From: Thraustochytrium sp. TN22
Lineage: Eukaryota; Sar; Bigyra; Thraustochytrida; Thraustochytriidae
Length of the DNA stretch: 64,000 bases
Reading direction: 5' to 3'
Assembly (NCBI GenBank): GCA_013306675.1
Contig: JABLUY010000007.1
Location: 277,129 to 341,128 of the forward strand
The first letter of the stretch is position 1. Each line of letters begins with the position of its first letter. The notes below the pieces were generated by a model. It made no database searches. It saw only the letters and a program-made list of their open reading frames with translations, and was not told the origin of the DNA. The position numbers and the translations under genes were made by a program. Below, one piece after another: positions 32,701 through 41,191 of the stretch.

Positions 32701-34202
32701 TGGCCGTGCGCCGTAAGAAGGAATTCGAGCAGGAGGATGGTGTCTTTGCGCAGCACGCCAAAGAGAGCACGGAGGCTAGCGTGAGGGCCTTCCGCGCGGA
32801 TTGCCGCCACGCCAAGTTCCACAAGATGGTGAAAGACGTCGAGGCGCGGGACGAGATGCTCGCGGCGCTGCAGGAGAACTACAATGTGCTACGCGTTGCG
32901 TACCAGCTATTCTGCGCGAACTCCTCCGGCATCTCCGTCACCTCTGTCTCGTGGCACGCATTCTTCGAGATGTGCTCCACCTGCAACATCCGCGATGAGC
33001 ACCTCGAGCAAAAGGACCTTGAGAACATGTTTGTCGCTGTCAATGTCAATGACGGCGCGCAGGACCAGGGCGTCGACAAGAACGGCCGTAAGCTCAACCC
33101 GGACCGCGATCTGTGTCGCTACGAGTTCGTGGAGATTGTCGGCCGCATCGCGATCCACAAGTTCCTGCGCCGCGGCCTGGTCACCTCTCCCGCGGACGCC
33201 GTGCGCCGCCTCGTCGAGTCGCACATCATCCCGTACGTGGACATCGAGGCGCCGCAGGTCTTCCGCGACCGCTTTCTCTACACGCGCCAAGTCGACGTGA
33301 TCTTCCAGTACTTCAACTCGGTGCTGGAGCGCCTTTTCCGCCGCGCCGCGGATGCCAACCTGAACCGCAAGACGAAGCGCATGACCTTTGGCGCATGGCG
33401 CTTCATGCTCACGCAGTCTGGCGTCTTCAGCAACAGCTCCTGCACGGAGCGCGAGTCGCGCCTGGCCTACCGCCTGTCCATGGCCTACGTGGAGGACGAG
33501 ATGAAGAGCGACGAGCATCTGAGCATCGGCTATCTGGAGTTCCTCGAGGCGCTCGGCCGTCTCGCCTTTCTATGCGACCAGGCCTCGCTCCAGCAGCTCG
33601 TCAAGCAGTTCATTCGACAGACGCACCGCGAGGCGGACGGTCTCGCACAGGCAGTCTCTCTCGTCAGCCGGCTCAAGGGGCCTCGGCTCGCTGGCGTCGT
33701 GGAGACTGCGCTCGCGGACGACAAGGCCGCAGACAGCAAGGCCGCAGACAAGCCGCAGGACCCCGTCGTCCCCGCCCTCGCCTCGGAGTCACCTGCCATC
33801 GTGCGATCGCTCTCGATCCTGGAGCCAAATCGGCGCAGGAGCTCCTTTACTGAGGAGGACCTTGATGCGATGCTTGAGCAGCAGAAGATCTTCGAGTCCA
33901 AGACCAAGGCCGGGGAAGAGGACGGCGCCATGAAAAAGGGCAACGGTGTTGGCGATGGCGGCGATAACGATGATGATGACGATGACGACGACGACGACGA
34001 AAGCGACGCCGAGTCGGATGGCGACGCAGCACCTAGGCTGCCGCCAGCGGTTGGCTTTCCACTGAAACTGACCCTATTGCTTCGCGTCCTGGTCTTTCAT
34101 CCGCTCATCTTCGACCGTCCCAATGCCAAGTCCACCACGCAGGACAAGCGCCACGCCGAGCTGCTCGCGCGCCGCGGCACACTCCGCTTTGCCGCCGTGT
34201 GA
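29799..34202 (+). CDS. Large LRR protein with Cys-Trp motif, E-set-like and EF-hand-like regions
   Basis: A 1467-residue protein. An Asn/Lys/Glu/Asp-rich linker lies at about 198-230. Residues about 340-550 are RNase-inhibitor-type leucine-rich repeats (RSIDLRENRLSD, RSIDLSDNEIGG, TLNLAWNSISGAGAEAL, HMDLSYNHM). A CWICARW motif (C764, C767) precedes a beta-rich stretch at about 834-880 (VEVFLSVDGF to FFFTVNGE) resembling glycogen-binding/E-set folds. The C-terminal 450 residues are helical with EF-hand-like spacing around residues 1040-1330, then an Asp-rich run and a short hydrophobic segment. Similar multidomain LRR proteins occur in flagellated protists and often belong to the axoneme; that role is inference. 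The three flanking genes (IQ, LRR, EF-hand-like) suggest a calcium/cytoskeleton theme. The start is the Met preceded by GCGGCC. Confidence 0.75.
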   Translation: MPRELYRHVEPAGAVLRSSGSLVRRRAEADAPAQLRAAQSSEWQGAAKDGEVEVNLRRLARVALKHGRYDTYKQLQVRLKRVETPAVQRRSNGTRLRKLRVAARVALARSRRGDRGRPVTSALDTLFDISDLEALHAAQEGPRIWELPEAVHHPETATEEDTETEEGRNGAGQCGDTDQSGSSPEEEDVGGKEQNSCDEQDDDKNQNKNKNKNENEDEDEDKDEDEDDAARWRSNRGAAMALEAGRGAPRRHRRDLTPLKASTRVIAVLPHKQQAKQALYERFHGRMRKRDSPRSKYTDLCAAKGLLPEPLGLSEREPRALNLSHFGIGDAHAGAFAAALGNLRSLRSIDLRENRLSDSAVSALLSNVSHLKLRSIDLSDNEIGGEAARELSRLLRSASSLLEVRLNQVRFGPRALERICRALRAPECKLRALYLSDTALGQPAASAELVGKMLAQNRSLTTLNLAWNSISGAGAEALAEGIRSNKVLHTLDVRWNRLGTAASSLGAALAKNRTLVHMDLSYNHMNAEQCKQLSQGLHTNQTLLGLHMAGNAYKVSPAGFLVQRPGATLNSTGAHQMLLTQASESICNFDAAKQQHDLRVAKRNQLTRRVAAQRAKAAGGQPLLPPGGSRNGEINVAGSQRQAVLLQHVLGPPPVQDLPSTGPGSNARNVAAAVAAAKAAAQDAARRAAASESKATPTPGRRQRLHSFRSAVVAVASQTRGMQQSLQLQHQQPKLTPNLLDVVRLKQQKEAASTEGPRSECENCWICARWREVRIDFVDYLAAEEAARAEAAEALRRDEEREAMRLQMENNPYKQRVAPRKPPPPRRAFQPRNVEVFLSVDGFRRARRLNYVEGDFRYEVYVMLPPGRCEFFFTVNGETNRVLAPNMHASDASPEARRAFAALVHRKQDARDGGLIPVPWRPKGSRAAIRQVFRDDGPLRLHGFVILERLERALPEDLRAIPRVQYGLAVRRKKEFEQEDGVFAQHAKESTEASVRAFRADCRHAKFHKMVKDVEARDEMLAALQENYNVLRVAYQLFCANSSGISVTSVSWHAFFEMCSTCNIRDEHLEQKDLENMFVAVNVNDGAQDQGVDKNGRKLNPDRDLCRYEFVEIVGRIAIHKFLRRGLVTSPADAVRRLVESHIIPYVDIEAPQVFRDRFLYTRQVDVIFQYFNSVLERLFRRAADANLNRKTKRMTFGAWRFMLTQSGVFSNSSCTERESRLAYRLSMAYVEDEMKSDEHLSIGYLEFLEALGRLAFLCDQASLQQLVKQFIRQTHREADGLAQAVSLVSRLKGPRLAGVVETALADDKAADSKAADKPQDPVVPALASESPAIVRSLSILEPNRRRSSFTEEDLDAMLEQQKIFESKTKAGEEDGAMKKGNGVGDGGDNDDDDDDDDDDESDAESDGDAAPRLPPAVGFPLKLTLLLRVLVFHPLIFDRPNAKSTTQDKRHAELLARRGTLRFAAV

Positions 34203-34222
34203 AGAATGAATACAAAGTAAAA

Positions 34223-34228
34223 AATAAA
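34223..34228 (+). terminator. AATAAA polyadenylation-signal candidate
   Basis: A canonical AATAAA lies 21 bases after the LRR-gene stop, inside the 61-bp gap to the converging EF-hand-like gene. The two transcripts must overlap or end very close together. Confidence 0.5.
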
Positions 34229-34263
34229 CTGAACAGGATCATTTTCTTCTTTCTTTGCCTTAC

Positions 34264-34743
34264 CTAAAGCAAAAGGACCTCACGCACGAAGCTCTCAATT
34301 TGCACGTGACCTTGCGCGTTGCGGTGCACCTTGGCGCCACCAGCAGCCATGGCCAGCATATCTTCAACATCCTGTGGTTCGAGCTGCGACGCACTAAAGG
34401 TCGAGAGGGAGTGCCGCAAGTCCTCCAGCGAGACGAAATCACTGTCAACGCCGCGCAGCAGGTTCAGGTCGCGCAGAGCCGCCACGGCGTCGCCGCGCGC
34501 GTCGCCCACGAGCGCGCGAGCGCTGTGCAGCACACTACGGAAGCCTCCCAGCGTCAGGCTGCTCCCGCTGGCCTGCCTTCCCAGCACCTGGACAGTCTCC
34601 GCGGCAGTAAGCGGCACGCCGCACTCGCGCAGCATCTTGGCTGTCGCGTCGGCCGACACGTGAGCTGCGCCCCGCGCATGGCTGGCGAACACCTCCTGGG
34701 CGATCGCGTCGGCCTCCATCTCGAGTCTCGATTCGACTTGCAA
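34264..34743 (-). CDS. Small EF-hand-like (calmodulin/centrin-fold) protein
   Basis: A 159-residue protein with the two-lobe helix pattern of calmodulin-like light chains. ECGVPLTAAETVQVL...LTLGGF corresponds to one hand, and FVSLEDLRHSL...LEPQDVEDML with VQIESFV to the second lobe. The calcium loops lack the regular Asp/Asn/Asp ligands, so calcium binding is doubtful; such degenerate hands are common in myosin and dynein light chains. The first Met (34741-34743) is used; a second at 34714-34716 (MEADAIAQ) is also possible. The gene converges on the LRR gene with a 61-bp gap. It could bind the IQ motifs of the nearby IQ protein, which is speculation from position. Confidence 0.6.
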   Translation of the reverse strand: MQVESRLEMEADAIAQEVFASHARGAAHVSADATAKMLRECGVPLTAAETVQVLGRQASGSSLTLGGFRSVLHSARALVGDARGDAVAALRDLNLLRGVDSDFVSLEDLRHSLSTFSASQLEPQDVEDMLAMAAGGAKVHRNAQGHVQIESFVREVLLL

Positions 34744-35108
34744 CGAACGATCAAACGAACGAACGACGATATGCAGCTCGTGGCTCCGCGCAGGCGCATG
34801 CTTCCTGGGCTGTTGTCTGGCTGGTGCGGCCGCGCCGCGCCCGCGCCGCGCAGGGGTGGCCGCTCAGCCCCGCCCCGCCCCCCAAGCCCTTGGCTCCGAG
34901 TCTTGCGCAGAAGTAACGGATCCCGGTGGACACGTGCTGGCCGGGATCCCAAACCGCACCAGAGGAAGCGAGGCGGGAGCACGAAGCACTCCAGCTCTCT
35001 CTAGCTGCTAGCTAGCTACGCTCTCTCTAGCTAGCTCTCTATAGCAAGAGAGAGAGGTAGCTAGCTAGAGGTAGCGCGCACGCGAGCGAGCGAGCGAGCA
35101 AGCAGGCT
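34744..35108. other. Spacer rich in TAGC/CTCT elements
   Basis: A 365-bp spacer between the EF-hand-like gene (5' side) and the MED11-like gene (3' side). Positions 35003-35080 are a dense run of CTAGCTAGC and CTCTCT/GAGAGA. No gene is visible. Confidence 0.6.
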
Positions 35109-35597
35109 CTAGTCTGTCATGGTCTCCGGAGCTTGCGCAGCTGACTCCGCGGCTTGCTGCTGCTGCTGCTCCTGGCGCTGCTGCTCTTGCTCGTGTTTGC
35201 ACTCCTCCAGCAGGCCGAAAGTGCGGGCCAGGTGGTCCCTGGCGAAGTTGAGCTTGTCCTGCGCAATGGCGGCGTCCTTCTTCTTGCCATAGGAGCTGCG
35301 CTCGAACGGCACATACTTGACCAGGTTGGGGATCTCACGCGTGAGGCGGTCATGCAGCTCGTCCAGCGTCGCGAGCAGCGTGTCACCGTTCTTGGCCAGC
35401 AGCTCCTTGTTGACCCGCTGCCCCAGCGATCTGCTCTCGATGTGCTCCACCGCGTCCTCCGCGCTCTGCAGCACCTTGTGCAGCAGCTCCTCCGCCGCCT
35501 CCAGGTTCGCTAGCGTCGCCGCCACCTCCTCCGCCGACGCCCTCGCGCCGGGCGCAGACGCCTGCAGCATTCCGGTCCCATTAGCCACCTGCTGCTG

Positions 35598-35631
<34 letters not shown>

Positions 35632-35672
35632 GGTGGCGGCTGCTGCTGCTGCTGGTCTGGCGCCGCCTCCAT
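35109..35672 (-). CDS. MED11: Mediator complex subunit 11-like protein
   Basis: Mediator links activators to RNA polymerase II; MED11 is a small head-module subunit. From Met 35672 the protein is 187 residues. It has a Gln-rich N-terminus, then the MED11-like core: LEAAEELLHKVLQSAEDAVEHI, a second helix ending in LTREIPNLVKYV, and the signature ERSSYGKKKDAAIAQDKLNFAR, close to the SSYxxRK...RxxYAR segment of other MED11 proteins. A Gln-rich tail follows. The frame stays open upstream to 35960, but that 96-residue extension is Arg/Ala/Gly-rich and looks like 5' UTR, so I chose the internal Met before the Gln run. The Gln tracts are encoded by CTG/CAG runs (35598-35630). The similarity is short, so some doubt remains. 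Confidence 0.68.
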
Positions 35673-36629
35673 CTTCCCACGTCCGCGCCCTCGCCCTCCT
35701 GCTGGTCCCCTCCCGCCGCCGCCGTCGCCGTCGCCGTCCTTCTGCAGCTCCACCTCAGACTCCGCCGGGCCTGAGCGGCGGTTACCCGTCGGCTCGGTTA
35801 CAATAGGTTGCGCGAACTCCCGGCGTAAAAGGCCGCTGTCACGGTGCTTGGCAAGGCCAGCCCGGGCCCGACGCGCTCGAGCACAAGTTGCGGAACGCCC
35901 TCTCGGCGCTCGCGCTGCTCGCGCTGCTCGCGCTGCGGCGCTGGAGAAGTCCGAACCCAATCTCGAGGCTGCCCGCGAAGCGAAGCTGGCCGCCTCGCCT
36001 CGCGCCTGGCTCCGAGTTGGCCAGATCTAAGAAACTTAGCTTGATCCGCAGCGGCAGCCCTTGTCTTAACTACGCCGCCCGCCAGAGCCGCGTCGCCGCG
36101 CGCCTCTGCTCGCTCCCCTGCGAGGCGGCCGCCGGGCCGGGCCGTGGCCTGCGCAGTCGAGCGGCCAGCGGCCAGCCCGAGCACCGCTCGCGAGCTACCG
36201 TGAGTCAGGAGTCTCAGGACTCGTCGGCCACTGCAGGCCGCGTAACTAAACTACTACTTAGTAGTACAGGCTGGCCGCCAGCACCAGCCGCGGCCTGCCG
36301 GTGCAGCGCCAGACCCGGGGCGCCCAGCTAGCTAGCGAGCTGGCCTGGCTCAGCTCCGGCTGGAGCTCGGACCAGCAGCTGCAGCCAAGCGTCGCCGCGC
36401 AGCCTGCGCAGGTACTGGCTGCGGCGCAGGAGCGCGGCCAGCCCGCTCGGCGTGAGCCGCCCGCCGCCTGCCAGCCAGCTGCGCTGTTGCTGGGCTGCTG
36501 TTCAAATCAGCAGTTGCTGGCCTCAAACTGTAACTTACATTTTTTTAATTAACTGTAGGTCAGGAGCTAGCAAGCCTGAGCGAGACTCAGCGTTGGGCGA
36601 GGAAAACCGAGAGAGACGAGACGAGGCGG

Positions 36630-36661
<32 letters not shown>

Positions 36662-37081
36662 TGCTCCGACCGAGGCGAGGCGGGAGCGACGCGCGTTGCG
36701 CGCGCGGGCGCGCGAGGAGCCGCGCGGGCAGGCCTGCATCGCGGCGGCAGCGCGGGGCGAAGCGAAGGAGCGCGGCGCGGCGCGGCGCGGCGCGGCGCGG
36801 CGAGCGAGCGGGCAGGCGGCGGCGCGCACGCGCACGGCCTGGGCCGGCCGCAGCGGCAGAAGCAGGAGAAGCAGCGGCGCGGCGGCAGCCTGGAGGCGCG
36901 CGGCGGCGGCGGCAGCGCGAGTTCGCGGGCGGCGGCGGCGCGCGGCGGCGGCGGCGGCGCGCGGCGGCGGCGGCGGCGCAGCGCGAGGAGGTCCCTGCAG
37001 GGGGGCGGCGGCGCGGCCGCGCGGTGCAGCGCCGGCGGCGGCGCGGCGCGGCGCGGCGCGGCGCAGCACACAGAAGTAACG
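35673..37081. promoter_or_regulatory. Divergent region between MED11-like and ACMSD-like genes
   Basis: A 1.4-kb GC-rich spacer. It includes a GCAG run (about 36625-36662), GCGCG runs (about 36775-36800 and 37044-37062), TAGC patches near 36320 and a rare AT-rich patch at 36530-36550. The frame in front of the ACMSD-like start is open for 210 codons but is pure Ala/Arg/Gly, so I treat it as leader. Confidence 0.5.
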
Positions 37082-38186
37082 ATGGAGCAGGCCAAGGAGG
37101 GCGCCGGCAAGGCGGACGGCAAGGTGCGCGTGGACTTTCACACGCACATTCTGCCGCGGACGTGGCCCGACCCGTCGCGGCGGTACGGGTACATGGGGTT
37201 CTACAACATCGACCACGATCAGCAGGAGGTGCAGACGCCGGGCAACGCGCGGCTGCTGCGCGACGCTGAGCCGTACTTGGAGCTGGGGCCGAACTGCTGG
37301 GACGTGAACGCGCGGCTGCCGGACATGGACGCGGCCGGCATCGACGTGCAGGTGCTGAGCACGATCCCGGAGATGTTTTCGTACTGGGCCAAGCCGGAGG
37401 ACGCCGCGGACCTGGCGCGCATCCTGAACAACGACATGGCAGAGCAGGTGCGCAAACACCCGACGCGCTTCGTGGGCCTCGGCACGGTGCCGCTGCAGGC
37501 GCCTGAGCTCGCCGTGGGCGAACTGACGCGGTGCATGTGCGAGCTGAACCTGGCCGGCGTCATCGTGGGCACGCACGTAAACGACTGGAACCTGGACGCG
37601 CAGGAGCTCATCCCGTTCTGGGAGGCGGCCGAGGAGCTGGACGCAGTGGTTTTCATCCATCCCAATAACATGGAGTCCAAGACGGCCACGGACGATCTGC
37701 TTGTGCCGCGCGTGGTGGGCCTCCCGGCCGAGATCTGCCACTCCGTCACCTGCTTCCTCACGGGCGGTCTGCTGGAGCAGTTCCCGCGCCTCAAGGTCTG
37801 CTTCGCCAATGGCGCCGGCACCTTTCCCTACATGCGCGGCCAGATCGAGCACGAGCTCGGCTGCTCCAGCAGCGACGTGCTGCTGGACGCCGCGGCGCGC
37901 ATGGCCGGCATGCTTGAGCCGGGTCGTTTCGTGGTCGACTCCATTGTGCACAGCCGCGACGCCACCGAGTTCCTACTCAAGACCATGTCCACGGAGGCCG
38001 TCGTCTTCGGGTCTGACTACCCGTCCCCGCTCGGTGGCCTGGCGGGCCGGAGATACAATGAAAAGTACCCCATCGACCCGCTCACGGCCTACGAGTACCT
38101 GGAGCAGGCCACGCTTGAAGCCATGCTCTGCGACAACCCGGCCAACTTCCTGCAAAGTGCTCTCCCCTCGGCAAGCTCTGCCTCTC

Positions 38187-38217
<31 letters not shown>

Positions 38218-38410
38218 CGAGGAGGACGAAGAGGAGGTGCAGAAGTTGGAGGATAAGGAGAACCAGAAACGCGACTCCAGCGACTCTAGCGGCGCCGCGA
38301 CGCCGACGCCACGCGCGGATGCTGCCACTGCCGCTGCCGCTGCCGCTGCCGCTTCTGCAGCAAGCTCCCGGCCCTCCGCGGCCGTTGTATCTGATGACTG
38401 CGACCCATGA
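37082..38410 (+). CDS. ACMSD-family metal-dependent amidohydrolase/decarboxylase, altered active site
   Basis: The 442-residue protein matches 2-amino-3-carboxymuconate-6-semialdehyde decarboxylase over about 340 residues. ACMSD diverts the kynurenine pathway from quinolinate/NAD synthesis. Shared landmarks are HTHILP, NCWD, FSYWAKPED, FVGLGTVPLQAPELAV and GSDYPSPLG. Metal ligands are intact: H20, H22, H193, D312. Three residues important in human and Pseudomonas ACMSD differ: the human Arg47 position is L66, the catalytic His224 position is N243 (FANGAGTFPY), and the subunit-crossing Arg235 position is Q254. It may therefore decarboxylate or hydrolyse a different substrate, or be impaired. 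The last 90 residues are poly-Ala, acidic and Ser-rich, absent from ACMSD. The start is the ATG in front of the conserved region. It converges with TBCB across 183 bp. Confidence 0.85.
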
Positions 38411-38593
38411 ACAACTTGTCTGTCTTACTTGATTGTCTGTCCTCCTCGCACGCACGCGGCTCGCGCGCGGATGAGAAGAACCAGAAAGGATCATCTTGCA
38501 TGATTAAAATAGCAACAGCAGCAGGGTCAGGGCAAGGTGCGCCACGGCGGCGCATCGCGCAAATTCCTCGCGCGCAGCAAAGAGCTCGGCCTC

Positions 38594-39316
38594 CTAGAGC
38601 TCCTCGCGCGCGTCGCCCATGTCAGCATGGCGGAGATGGCGGACAGCGTAGGGGCGAACGAGAACGCCGTGGCCGGGAGCGCACTCGAAGAGTTTCTTGC
38701 CCTTGACCGTGCCGTCGTGCTTGCCCTTGGGCTCGTCCAGCTCCAGGCCGATAAAGAAGCCCGGCGCCACGGCGGAGCACTTGCCAATGTACCGGATGGT
38801 GCCCTTGAGACCGTCCTTGAGCGTGACGACACGCTCATCGTCGTCGAACTTGGCCGCCTCCTGCATGCCGGTGGTGGCGGTGGGCGCCGGAGATCCGGCG
38901 CCAGCCTGCATCACGGACCGCTTGGCGCGCCGAAAGTCCGCAAAGTCCTTGCGCCCGTGTGGCGCCTCGTACTTTGGCACCTCGCCCTGCAGCAGCTCCG
39001 GCGTCGCGCTCAGGCTGCTCTGGTCCGTGTCCACCACGTGAAGCTTCCACCCGCCGCCCTCGGCCTCGGGCGGGATCACCTCGGCGAGCGCCTTGCCGTC
39101 CTGCGCCAGCAGCTCGCGCCGCCGGTCCAGCGCGTCCACTAGCCAGAGCTCCATGGACGCCGGCGTCGTGCCAGTGCGCCGGTACAGATTCTCCTTCACC
39201 TCACCCACGGACTTTTCGCGCTGGAAGACCAGCTCCGGCATGTTCATCTGCAGGCCCGTGTGGAAGACGTCCAGCCGCAGCGACGCCATGGTGCCCTCGT
39301 GCTCGAGCAGCGACAA
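38594..39316 (-). CDS. TBCB: Tubulin-folding cofactor B
   Basis: A 240-residue protein with the TBCB layout. The N-terminal ubiquitin-like domain (about residues 12-95) is LRLDVFHTG...EVKENLYRRTGT...MELWLVD. After a linker comes a CAP-Gly domain (about 165-222) with GFFIGLELDEP and GKHDGTVKGKKLF, matching the GKNDG tubulin-tail binding signature. The C-terminus ends in acidic EEL, like the DEI/DEM ends that CAP-Gly domains bind. TBCB works with TBCE in folding and dissociating alpha-tubulin in the cytosol. The first Met is used; a second lies nine codons later (MASLRLDV). It diverges from VPS36 across 439 bp. Confidence 0.9.
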   Translation of the reverse strand: MSLLEHEGTMASLRLDVFHTGLQMNMPELVFQREKSVGEVKENLYRRTGTTPASMELWLVDALDRRRELLAQDGKALAEVIPPEAEGGGWKLHVVDTDQSSLSATPELLQGEVPKYEAPHGRKDFADFRRAKRSVMQAGAGSPAPTATTGMQEAAKFDDDERVVTLKDGLKGTIRYIGKCSAVAPGFFIGLELDEPKGKHDGTVKGKKLFECAPGHGVLVRPYAVRHLRHADMGDAREEL

Positions 39317-39755
39317 CGTCGCGCACTGGCCACTGCCAGAGCCGCCGTCACCACCGACGGCGACAACGACGACTCGGACGGCACTGGCAGTGCAGTGCCC
39401 GCCGCCTCAAGTTTCGTCTTGACTGCAAGTGGATTTGCAGCGCCGCAGTCGCAGCGCAGCGCGCTGACGAGCGCGCCCGACCCGACTCGGGCGGCTGGCG
39501 GAGCCTGCCTGCCAGAGCCCGACTCGCAATAGAGGCGTTAGCAGCGCGACCCATGCACGGGTCGCAGCGCCTGGTGCGCGACAGCACAAGGCGCGCGCGG
39601 GATGATCGCGGCCGAGCTGGCCGCGGCGGAGGAGACCCTGCCCTCGAACTCGGCCGGCCAATTCCGCTCGGCCTGCCAGCCAGGCCGGCCCCGGGGCGCG
39701 CGAGGGAGGCGCGCGGCGGCGACGGCGGGCGGCCCAGCCCGGCCCGGCCCTCGGC
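39317..39755. promoter_or_regulatory. Shared divergent promoter region, TBCB / VPS36
   Basis: A 439-bp gap between opposed start codons. It contains the interrupted palindrome CACTGGCAGTG (39382-39392) and related CACTGGCCACTGCCAG just before it (about 39333-39349). Regulatory function is inferred. Confidence 0.45.
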
Positions 39756-41006
39756 ATGGAGCACTTCGTGGTGGCGCAGCTGACCTCGGCCGGGCGCGCG
39801 GGGCTGGAGGACGGCGAGACCCAGGTGGCAACGGCGACGCGCGTGACGGTGCAGGACCGCGCGAAGCGCGTGGTGCAGGACCGCAAGGATGGCATGCTGG
39901 CCGTGACGACGCACGCGCTGTGGTGGTGGTCCTCAGGCTCGGCTGCCGCCGCCACCGCTGCGGGAACGGCGAGCACGCACGCAGGCGGCGCCGGCGGCGC
40001 CGTCAAACTGCCGCTCCACCGCATCCTCAAGGCCGAGGCGCACTCGAGCATGTTCCGGCGCGAGCCGCGCATCGAGTTGTTCTTCGCGAGCGACCCATCG
40101 GAGCCGCTGATACGGCTGGTCTTTCGCGATGGCAGCTGCAGCGAGGTCTTCGAGCGCCTACAGACCGCGCTCGAGCGCCGCAGCTGGCTGCAGCAGAAGC
40201 AGGTCGTGCGCCGCGAGAGCGGCTTCAGCACGCAGTTCGCCGGCGTGAGTGGAGTCATGCGTCGCCAGCAGCAGGAGCGCGAGCAGACGGCCAACCTCAC
40301 GTCCGAGGCCTTTTCAGACCTCAAGCAGCTGCTGCAGTCCGCCTCCGAGATCGTCTCGCTCGCGGAGCGCTACTCGGCCGCGCTCAACCAGGACCAGGCT
40401 AAGCGCGCCGCGCGCGAGGGCGCCGCCGGCAAGGAGGAGGAGGACTTCTTCTCTTTGCTCAATGACATGGGTATCGCCAACCCGGCCACCAAGCGCGCCT
40501 GTGGCAGCAAGTATCACGAGGAGCTCGCACGCGAGCTCGCCGACTTTCTGGCCAAGCACCTCAAGCGCCACAGCAAGACGGGCGTCATCGCGCTCACCGA
40601 CCTCTACTGCCTGGTCAACCGCGCGCGAGGCACCGAGCTCATCTCGCCCAACGACCTGTACCAGGCCTGCACACTTATGCAGCGCCTTGGCCTTGACTTT
40701 GAGCTGCGCACCTTTGAGAGCGGCGTGGCCGTGCTTCAATCCACCTCGCTTAGCGACGAGGCCGTCTCGCGCCAGCTTGTTGACCTGCTCGAGGCGCAGC
40801 CGGACCCGCTGCGCGCCAACCTCAACGCGCTCGCGGTCGCCACACAAAACTCTCTCTCGCTGCAGCTCGCTCTGGAGCAGCTCAAGACAGCCGAGAGCCT
40901 CGGCTACCTATGTCGCGACGAGACCGCGCAAGGGCTCGATTTTTATCTGAACCTCTTCGCGCGGGTCGACCTCTCCGGAGCCGCTCCGCCCGTGCCTCCC
41001 TTTTGA
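39756..41006 (+). CDS. VPS36: ESCRT-II subunit VPS36 (EAP45)
   Basis: A 416-residue protein. Residues 1 to about 145 are a GLUE/PH-like domain: an RV-type strand, DRKDGMLAVTTHALWW, then VKLPLHRILKAEAHSS. In other organisms this binds phosphoinositide and ubiquitin. Residues about 185-410 are the EAP30 winged-helix region: FSDLKQLLQSASEIVSLAERY, DFFSLLNDMGIANPAT, YHEELARELADFL, GVIALTDLYCLVNRARGTELISP, LGYLCRDE. ESCRT-II (VPS22, VPS25, VPS36) sorts ubiquitinated cargo into multivesicular bodies on endosomes. No NZF insert is seen in the GLUE domain. A long Ala/Gly insertion replaces a GLUE loop at about residues 60-80. It converges on the JmjC gene across 185 bp. Confidence 0.9.
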   Translation: MEHFVVAQLTSAGRAGLEDGETQVATATRVTVQDRAKRVVQDRKDGMLAVTTHALWWWSSGSAAAATAAGTASTHAGGAGGAVKLPLHRILKAEAHSSMFRREPRIELFFASDPSEPLIRLVFRDGSCSEVFERLQTALERRSWLQQKQVVRRESGFSTQFAGVSGVMRRQQQEREQTANLTSEAFSDLKQLLQSASEIVSLAERYSAALNQDQAKRAAREGAAGKEEEDFFSLLNDMGIANPATKRACGSKYHEELARELADFLAKHLKRHSKTGVIALTDLYCLVNRARGTELISPNDLYQACTLMQRLGLDFELRTFESGVAVLQSTSLSDEAVSRQLVDLLEAQPDPLRANLNALAVATQNSLSLQLALEQLKTAESLGYLCRDETAQGLDFYLNLFARVDLSGAAPPVPPF

Positions 41007-41191
41007 TGACGCCGTGGCGAGACCGGGACGTTACCGCTGATGGCGCCACCTTCTCCATCCCCACCACCTCGACCACCATCACGACCTCTTCCTCTTCCTC
41101 TTCCTCCTTCTCCTCCTCCTCTGTACGAAACAATAGGCTTTTCTCCGTTTGCCAAAACAAAACAAAAGAAAAGAAAAGAAAAGAAAAAAAG

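Noticed and set aside
35673-35960. 96-codon N-terminal extension of the MED11-like protein
   Set aside because: Arg/Ala/Gly-rich leader-like sequence; the internal Met at 35672 precedes the Gln run and the conserved core.
36452-37081. 210-codon N-terminal extension of the ACMSD-like protein
   Set aside because: Ala/Arg/Gly/Gln low complexity created by GCAG and GCGCG runs. Family homology begins right after the ATG at 37082.
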